Below, in pieces: positions 58,805 to 64,000 of a stretch of DNA of 64,000 bases. A program made the position numbers and the translations under genes. Positions within the stretch are counted from its first letter, which is position 1. Each line of letters starts with the position of its first letter. The DNA is from Skermanella rosea. Its GTDB lineage: Bacteria; Pseudomonadota; Alphaproteobacteria; Azospirillales; Azospirillaceae. The stretch lies in contig NZ_CP086113.1 in assembly GCF_016806835.2 (NCBI RefSeq), forward strand, positions 248,001 to 312,000. The letters run 5' to 3'. A model generated the notes under the pieces. The model searched no databases and was not told where the DNA came from. It saw only the letters and a list, made by a program, of their open reading frames with translations.

Positions 58805-59165
58805 TGAACCGCGCGGGGATTTCCGAAGGCCGATTTGGTTGAGTCACGCCGCCCCGGCGACGTCCTCGGTTTGAGCATAGTAGCGTGCTTCGGCCTCGGC
58901 GGGCGGAATGTTGCCGATGGGTTCGAGCAGGCGCCGGTGGTTGAACCAGTCCACCCACTCCAGAGTGGCGAACTCGACGGCGTCCAGGGTGCGCCATGGC
59001 CCGCGGCGGCGGATTACCTCAGTCTTGTAGAGGCCGTGGATGGTCTCCGCCAAGGCATTATCGTAACTGTCGCCGACGCTGCCGACCGACGGCTCGACAC
59101 CGGCCTCGGCTGGATGCTCGGTGTACTTTATGGCAACATATTGGGCGGATTCGAACGGTCGTCGC
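58805..59165 (-). pseudogene. IS3-family OrfB C-terminal remnant with terminal repeat
   Basis: Minus-strand frame QYVAIKYTEHPAEAGVEPSV, GSVGDSYDNALAETIHGLYK, RRRGPWRTLDAVEFATLEWV and DWFNHRRLLEPIGNIPPAEA ends with a natural stop at 58844. It is the last third of an IS3 OrfB, including the final catalytic Glu (NALAETI). The IS end TGAACCGCGCGGGGATTTCC starts at 58805. Upstream of about 59150 homology stops; ATGATGAAGCGGAATCGG at 59189 resembles the start of an IS3 orfA on the plus strand, hinting at a second broken copy. Confidence 0.65.
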
Positions 59166-59326
59166 AACAGCCTGACGCAGGAGGTTGCGATGATGAAGCG
59201 GAATCGGCAATCGGATCGATCTGGGCGGGCTCCTCTGCGGTCACTTGGCCGGCCCCCCGTAGCGCAACGTGAGGAGCGTCAGCAATTCTGCACTCCTCCA
59301 GTGCCGGGGAGAGAAAGTCCGGGCGG

Positions 59327-59912
59327 TCACGCCGGCGTTCCGGTCAGGTCGCGCAGGCAGGCGACCAGCGTGCGGCGCGCGAGCGGAATCTTGAAGTCGT
59401 TGCCGCCGTGCCCGCCGGTGTCGGCCAGCAGGGCGTCCGCCGCCGTCTCGAACACCCCGGTGGCGGGTTTCCGGCCGACGAGGGCCCGCTCCACCGCCGG
59501 GTCGCGCCACGGCATGATGCCGAGCCCGCCGAACGCCAGGGCGGCGCCCGCGATACGGCCGTCCCGCACCTCCACCGCACCCGCCACCGACACCAGGGCG
59601 AAGGCGTAGGAGGCGTGGTCGCGGACCTTGCGGTAGAGCTGGCCTCCGGGCGGGGGCGGGGGCAGCTCGACCTGCCTCGGCCGAGCCGATCCCCTCGATC
59701 GTGGTGATGTCGTCGTCCTGGTGCATGACCGCGAGCGTCAGGCAGGAATTGATCCGCCGCCCGTTCACCAGCACCGTGCAAGCACCGCACTGGCCGTGGT
59801 CGCAGCCCTTCTTGCTGCCCGTGAGGTCCAGGTGTTCGCGCAGCACGTCGAGCAGCGAGGTCCGGATGTCCGGATCCAGGTCGTAGGAGCGACCGTTGAT
59901 CGTGAAATGCAT
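59327..59912 (-). pseudogene. Deletion fusion of molybdenum aldehyde oxidoreductase subunits (PaoA N-terminus to PaoB C-terminus)
   Basis: From ATG 59912 the minus strand encodes a [2Fe-2S] ferredoxin domain (MHFTINGRSYDLDPDIRTSL, SKKGCDHGQCGACTVLVNGR, INSCLTLAVMHQDDDITTIE) as in YagT/PaoA-type subunits. Near 59670 this stops, and another frame continues with QLYRKVRDHASYAFALVSVA and IAGAALAFGGLGIMPWRDPA, NDFKIPLARRTLVACLRDLT: the C-terminal domain of the FAD-binding YagS/PaoB-type subunit, ending at 59327. The second iron-sulfur domain and most of the FAD subunit are deleted and the join is out of frame. The molybdopterin subunit expected downstream is absent. Non-functional. Confidence 0.72.
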
Positions 59913-60059
59913 CGGAGTCACCCTTCTGGTGGATGTCCTGGAACGCCGGGCGGCTGCGGTTGGCTCCGCCGCCGGTGTGACAGTCCCGGATTGGTTACGG
60001 CGTTCCGCACCTACATTGGGCAACTCCCGCCTGCGTAGAAGGCAGGGTATTATCCTGGG

Positions 60060-60419
60060 ACAGGGCTATCCCATGTTGAGGTCCGCCCTGGTGCCGGCGT
60101 GCTCTACATCCTGACCGACCCGGCCGCCCGGCACCTGCTGGGTGCCGCCTGGGCCGACGAGGCAAGGCGCATGGTCGCGCAGTTCCGCGCGACGCACGAC
60201 CTGCTCGCGGGCGATCCCGCCTTCCTCGACCTGCTGGAGCGCGCGCGGGCAGGCTGCTCCGAGATCGCGGAGTGGTGGCCGGAGCACGACGTCCGCGACG
60301 CCGGGGGCGGGCGCAAGGTCATGAGCCATCCCGAGCGGGGGCTGCTGCGCTTCGAGTACGCGACCTTCCAGTCGAGCGACGATCCGGCGCTCAAGCTGAT
60401 CCTGTACACGCCGGCATGA
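60060..60419 (+). pseudogene. MmyB-type XRE regulator, C-terminal ligand-binding part only
   Basis: The frame VLYILTDPAARHLLGAAWAD, EARRMVAQFRATHDLLAGDP, FLDLLERARAGCSEIAEWWP and LLRFEYATFQSSDDPALKLI is the MmyB-like ligand-binding domain found after an HTH_31 domain in many actinobacterial and proteobacterial regulators. The roughly 150-residue HTH part is absent; an apparent GTG start at 60099 is inside the domain. It is probably a truncation beside the deleted oxidoreductase locus. The gap 59913-60059 has nothing recognised. Confidence 0.55.
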
Positions 60420-60449
60420 AACCGTTCGGGCAGATCCGCGGTGAACCGC

Positions 60450-63077
60450 TCAGGCCGCGTTCAGCGCCTTCCGGAGGATGCTCGCCAGATGGTCCGGCGA
60501 GAAGGACCTGACAAGAACGCCTTCCACCGGGTAATCCGTCGGCACTCTGGTAACGCCGGACGAAACCAGGATGATCCTGATTCCGAACTCCCGGTACAGC
60601 CTTCTCCCAACGTCGATCCCGTCGAAAGCCTCGGCGCTGCCCGCATCGACCAGGGCGATCAGCGGCCGGTGCCCGGCCTGAAGCTCCGCGATGTCGCCGT
60701 AGGAGGACAGGGCCTTGCAGTTGCCGAATCCGGCATTGCCGACCAGGGACGCCAGCGTCTCCCGGCTGGCCGGGTCGGGGTCGACAACGGCGACTGGGCT
60801 GGTGTCGGCCGGTTCCGAGGATCCATCCGCGATGATGCGCTGCACCTCGCGGACCAGATCATCCGCCTGGTATGGCCTGTTCAGGGTGCGGAACCGGTTC
60901 GGCGGAGCCGGGCCGGGCCTGCTCGAGCCGAGCGGCGCGATAATCCGCAATCCCGGTATGTGGGCAGCCAGGGTTTCCGCAAGCCTCGGGCCGGTGCCCC
61001 CTGCCTGGTCGGTCCCGGTAACCAGGACATCCACTTTGTCGAGGTCGGACAGCCGCCGGGCCTCCTCGGCACTGCCCACGTCGAACACCGTGAAGCCGGC
61101 TTCGCGCAGCAGGGTCGCCGACGCGTAGCGGACCGCCAGATCATCCTCGACGATCAGGATGGTTCCGGACGGGCTGCCCGGAGCGCCGTCCCATGTCCGG
61201 GACGGGACCGGCATCGAGTGGGTCCTCGGGAGCCGGATGCGGACGGTGGTGCCCTGGCCCGGAGCGCTGTCTATATGCATGTCGCCGCCGAACTGGCGGG
61301 CGAAGCCGAACACCATGCTGAGCCCGAGGCCTGTGCCCCTGCCGCCCGGCTTCGTCGTGAAGAACGGCTCCGCCGCGCGGGCGACCACGTCGGGCGTCAT
61401 GCCGATGCCCTCGTCCCGGATCACCAGCGCGACGTAATCCCCGGAAGGCGCGTCGTCCGTACCCACGCTCCCCGCCGCGACGGTCTGGTTCAGGGTACTG
61501 ATGGTGATCGCTCCGCCATTCGGCATCGCATCGCGCGCATTGACGGCCAGGTTGAGAAGGGCGGCCTCGAGCATGCCGCGATCGGCCATGCAGGGCCACA
61601 GCCGGGCTTCGAGATCAAGACTGATCGGAACTTCGCCGCGCAGGGACAGGCTGAGGAAACTCACGATGCCCGTGACCACCGTGTTCAGGTCGACCGGTTC
61701 GGGGTCGACTTTCTGCTGACGGGCGAAAGCGAGCAGCTGCCGGGTCAGGCTGTTGCCGTGAGCGAGCGCGGCTTGCGCCAGTCGCAGCCGCTCCAGGATC
61801 TCCCTGGACGGCATCTGGCGCTCGATCGATTCCAGGTTGAGGGAAACGGCGGTGATGAGGTTGCTGTAGTCGTGGGCGACGCCGCTCGCCATCTGCCCCA
61901 GGGCTTCAAGGCGCTGCGACTGATACAGCCGGGACTCCATGCGCTGCCGTTCGGTCAGGTCGCGCGCGCTGATCACGATGCTCCAGTCGCTGTCAGGGTC
62001 CTCCACCCGGACGGCGCTGCATTCACAGGGAATCTCCGCCCCGTCGCTGGCGGTCAGGGCGCACTGCAGCCGGGCTACGGGTTCTCCGCCCTGCGCCTCG
62101 CGAAGCCAACCCTGAACTCGGGGCCTGTCATTCTGCGCCACCAGGTCGATGAACTTCCGGCCACTGAGATCGCCCGGAGCGTAGCGGAGCAGGCGATTGG
62201 CCGAGAGGACTTCCCCGACCAGCCGTCCCTGGGCATCGAGTGGCGAGATAAGGTCGGACGACAGGCGCAGCAGGTTGCGGAACCTGCGGATGCTCTCGGT
62301 CGCCTTGACCGCCCGGGTCTCGACCTCGTCGGTATATCGGCGGTCGAGCCGGGACGCGAGCATGACGATCAGCAGCGCCGTGGAGAGCGTGATGAATATC
62401 GCGAACGCCAGGAGGGAAACGGGTATCGGCGCTGCGTCATGGGAAGTCTGCCCGGGCGCCATGACCATGCGGCAGGAGGCTATGGCCGTGTAATGCATGC
62501 TGCTGATCGCGATGCCCATGACCACGGCGCCGACGGCGGCCAGCCTGAGACTGGGGCTCGGTTTGAAGGCGATGAACAGCGCCGCGGTGGAGAGTGCCAT
62601 CGCGAGAAACACCGACAGGGCCGCCAGGAAGGGATCATGGGTCATGACGGCGTCCATGCGCATCGCCGCCATCCCCATGAAATGCATGACGATGATGCCG
62701 GAGCCCATGATGAAGCCGCCGAGGAGAAGGGTGGGCGCTGACCGCTGCCGGACCACTGCCAATCTCAGGCCGACCCAGGTCACCAGGATCGGCAGGACCA
62801 GGGACGCGAAGGTCCACCAGAAATCATAGGTCACCATCATCGGCATGCGCAGGGCCAACATGCCGATGAAATGCATCGACCAGATACCGCCCCCAGCGGC
62901 AATCGCGGCGGCGCTCAGCCAGACTGACCGCATGGATCCGGAGGCTGAACGCGCTCGCAGACAGATGTCGTAGGAGATGAGCGATGCCAGGATCGCGATG
63001 GCGATCGAGATAGCGACGATGCCGTAGTCGTAATCGAACACGACGATCTGGTTTGCTGGCAGGGCTTCGGATTGCAT
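60450..63077 (-). CDS. MHYT-domain hybrid histidine kinase with two receiver-like domains
   Basis: An 875-residue membrane protein. The N-terminal 240 residues form an MHYT sensor with seven TM helices and three repeats (IWSMHFIGMLALRMP, IIVMHFMGMAAMRMD, ISSMHYTAIASCRMV), proposed to bind copper and sense gases. Next: PAS (LLRLSSDLISPLDAQGRLVG), HisKA with SGVAHDYSNLITAVS, HATPase (NLAVNARDAMPNGG, VIRDEGIGM, GRGTGLGLSMVFGF), then a receiver TILIVEDDLAVRYASATLL whose acceptor region reads VDVLVTGTDQAGG, with Gly where the phosphorylated Asp should be. A second receiver-like domain (VAVVDPDPASRETLASLV) keeps an Asp in IALVDAGSAE. No partner regulator is adjacent. Confidence 0.85.
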   Translation of the reverse strand: MQSEALPANQIVVFDYDYGIVAISIAIAILASLISYDICLRARSASGSMRSVWLSAAAIAAGGGIWSMHFIGMLALRMPMMVTYDFWWTFASLVLPILVTWVGLRLAVVRQRSAPTLLLGGFIMGSGIIVMHFMGMAAMRMDAVMTHDPFLAALSVFLAMALSTAALFIAFKPSPSLRLAAVGAVVMGIAISSMHYTAIASCRMVMAPGQTSHDAAPIPVSLLAFAIFITLSTALLIVMLASRLDRRYTDEVETRAVKATESIRRFRNLLRLSSDLISPLDAQGRLVGEVLSANRLLRYAPGDLSGRKFIDLVAQNDRPRVQGWLREAQGGEPVARLQCALTASDGAEIPCECSAVRVEDPDSDWSIVISARDLTERQRMESRLYQSQRLEALGQMASGVAHDYSNLITAVSLNLESIERQMPSREILERLRLAQAALAHGNSLTRQLLAFARQQKVDPEPVDLNTVVTGIVSFLSLSLRGEVPISLDLEARLWPCMADRGMLEAALLNLAVNARDAMPNGGAITISTLNQTVAAGSVGTDDAPSGDYVALVIRDEGIGMTPDVVARAAEPFFTTKPGGRGTGLGLSMVFGFARQFGGDMHIDSAPGQGTTVRIRLPRTHSMPVPSRTWDGAPGSPSGTILIVEDDLAVRYASATLLREAGFTVFDVGSAEEARRLSDLDKVDVLVTGTDQAGGTGPRLAETLAAHIPGLRIIAPLGSSRPGPAPPNRFRTLNRPYQADDLVREVQRIIADGSSEPADTSPVAVVDPDPASRETLASLVGNAGFGNCKALSSYGDIAELQAGHRPLIALVDAGSAEAFDGIDVGRRLYREFGIRIILVSSGVTRVPTDYPVEGVLVRSFSPDHLASILRKALNAA

Positions 63078-63203
63078 TCTTTTGGCTTTGTTATTCTCCC
63101 AAGACCCGCTCGAAACAATCCTGAAGCCTCAAAGTTTCCAAGTTTATTTGATTGCAATTGAGTAAAGTCATGATTCGATCGCATCGAGGCGCTTAAGCGA
63201 TCT

Positions 63204-63305
63204 TTGTCTACACCGACTCGGATCTTCACGCCCTCGATCTTCTTGCGGCCATCCAAACCGCGCCCGAAGCAGTTCGGCGCCGACCTTCGGGAACTCTCAT
63301 ACGGC
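63204..63305 (-). pseudogene. IS5-family transposase core fragment
   Basis: About 33 residues (SRRSAPNCFGRGLDGRKKIE, GVKIRVGVDKDRL) on the minus strand correspond to the region after the first catalytic Asp of the IS5 transposases at 20694 and 24647. Both ends are lost. The neighbouring 63078-63203 is AT-rich and empty of recognised features. Confidence 0.5.
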
Positions 63306-63332
63306 AGCTGTCCGCTTGCGGACGGCGGAAGG

Positions 63333-63369
63333 GGCTGGGACCACGGCAATCGGCACCGTGGTCCCAGCC
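63333..63369. terminator. Strong hairpin, probable terminator of the sugar dehydrogenase gene
   Basis: A 14-bp perfect stem (GGCTGGGACCACGG paired with CCGTGGTCCCAGCC, loop CAATCGGCA) lies about 95 bp beyond the stop of the minus-strand gene ending at 63463. No T-run follows. Confidence 0.5.
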
Positions 63370-63462
63370 GGCCCGGCCGCCTGCCGGGGTCTCACGGATG
63401 CCGTGCCGTTCCCGAGGTTTGGTTCCGGCGGTCACCCGCCGAAGCTCCCGGGTTTCGTCGCA

Positions 63463-63999
63463 TCAGTTCCCGCTGGCCTCGCTACCGGTGTCCATCGGTG
63501 AAATACGCCATACGGCTCCCTCGGTGCTGTCGTTGATGACGTAGACGGCGCCGTCCGGTCCTTGCGCCACGTCGCGGATTCGGCCACCCAGGGGAATGCG
63601 TTCAGCCTCGCGCGCCGTGTTCCCTTCGAAGGTCACGCGGACCATGGCCGTACCGCTCAGGGAGCCGATCAGGGCGCTGCCCTGCCACTCCGGGAAGAGG
63701 CCGGCATCGTAGAACACCATGCCGGACGGGGAGATCACCGGCGTCCACCGCATCACGGCGTCGGCGAACTCCGGTCGGGTCGACGGGTCGGGAATGTCGC
63801 GGCCGTCGTAATGCCGACCCCAGCTGACCACCGGCCAACCATAGTTCCCGCCAGCCCGCGGCCGGTTCAGTTCGTCTCCGCCGAGCGGCCCTATCTCGGC
63901 CACCCAGAGGATGCCGGTGGAGGGGTCGATCGCCGAGGCCTCGATGTTGCGATGGCCATAGGACCAGATGGCCTCATCCGCGCCGGCTTTGCCGACGAA
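63463..63999 (-). CDS. PQQ-dependent soluble aldose/sugar dehydrogenase (Gdh-B / YliI-like), C-terminal part
   Basis: The gene runs off the right end of the window; 178 codons are visible. IEASAIDPSTGILWVAEIGP, GGDELNRPRAGGNYGWPVVS, WGRHYDGRDIPDP and SPSGMVFYDAGLFPEWQGSA are the conserved blades of the beta-propeller GSDH family, including the GGDELN calcium/PQQ site. The C-terminal GRIRDVAQGPDGAVYVINDS is typical. Family members are periplasmic quinoprotein sugar dehydrogenases; the signal peptide and PQQ residues of the earlier blades are outside the window. Confidence 0.85.
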   Translation of the reverse strand, partial: FVGKAGADEAIWSYGHRNIEASAIDPSTGILWVAEIGPLGGDELNRPRAGGNYGWPVVSWGRHYDGRDIPDPSTRPEFADAVMRWTPVISPSGMVFYDAGLFPEWQGSALIGSLSGTAMVRVTFEGNTAREAERIPLGGRIRDVAQGPDGAVYVINDSTEGAVWRISPMDTGSEASGN

Positions 64000-64000
64000 G

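Noticed and set aside
60441-62741. 766-codon plus-strand ORF opposite the MHYT kinase
   Set aside because: Low-complexity antisense sequence without family resemblance.
1-64000. tRNA or rRNA genes
   Set aside because: No stretch with recognisable tRNA arms or rRNA conserved sequence was noticed on reading; a covariance-model scan would be needed to exclude them fully.

Overview
The window looks like part of a secondary replicon (plasmid or chromid) of a high-GC alphaproteobacterium. Gene content and protein style suggest the Azospirillum/Skermanella group of the Rhodospirillales; this is inference from protein character, not a database match. The replicon call rests on sequence: a Rep_3-type initiator (26067-27509), a field of iteron-like repeats next to it (27520-28290), and a ParA ATPase with a small partner gene (29963-31350) preceded by two 19-bp palindromes.

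Layout. (1) 1-5797: a left-to-right operon of SDR, hydantoinase-type amidohydrolase, SDR, asparaginase, NodB-fold hydrolase resembling cyclic imidases, a small CGLCG protein and a CobW metallochaperone. It reads as a pathway opening cyclic amides or imides. (2) 5786-7384 and 11460-26000: an insertion-sequence graveyard with remnants of IS3, IS66, IS5, IS630, ISAs1, ISL3, IS1182-like, IS21-like and IS256 types, an apparently intact IS200/IS605 element (tnpA plus tnpB), an intact IS256 element with a 9-bp target duplication, and two nearly identical inverted IS5 copies. Embedded are a large hybrid histidine kinase, a chemoreceptor, a dead phage terminase, a broken integrase and a broken RTX protein. 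Junctions show two inversions: 7262-20560 (it splits one IS630 transposase gene exactly in frame) and 21575-24629 (between the IS5 copies, whose target duplications are swapped). (3) 26067-31530: replication and partition. (4) 31823-36015: a Baeyer-Villiger monooxygenase, a serine esterase and an enolase-superfamily enzyme. (5) 36150-44343: a DUF1612-like plasmid gene, then a complete 5.6-kb Tn402/Tn5053-like transposon (37532-43141; resolvase, tniQ, tniB, tniA) with TGTC ends and a perfect 5-bp duplication, inserted just upstream of a second serine recombinase. (6) 44552-58750: a catabolic island. A regulator that fuses a DNA-binding domain to a solute-binding-protein fold is divergent from a ribose-type ABC importer, SDR, ThuA-like protein, amidohydrolase, 3-hydroxyisobutyrate-dehydrogenase-like enzyme, hydroxyquinol 1,2-dioxygenase, nitroreductase, maleylacetate reductase and a BKACE enzyme. 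(7) 58805-64000: IS3 debris, a deletion-fused molybdenum aldehyde oxidoreductase remnant, a truncated MmyB-type regulator, an MHYT-domain hybrid kinase and a partial PQQ-type sugar dehydrogenase.

How it fits together. The most interesting functional unit is 44552-58750. A sugar-type importer is coupled to a lower pathway hydroxyquinol -> maleylacetate -> 3-oxoadipate, and a BKACE could then transfer 3-oxoadipate with acetyl-CoA to succinyl-CoA plus acetoacetate without PcaIJ/PcaF. No aromatic hydroxylase is present, so the ring may be built from an imported polyhydroxylated or aminated carbocycle by the SDR, amidohydrolase and dehydrogenase. That last step is a hypothesis.
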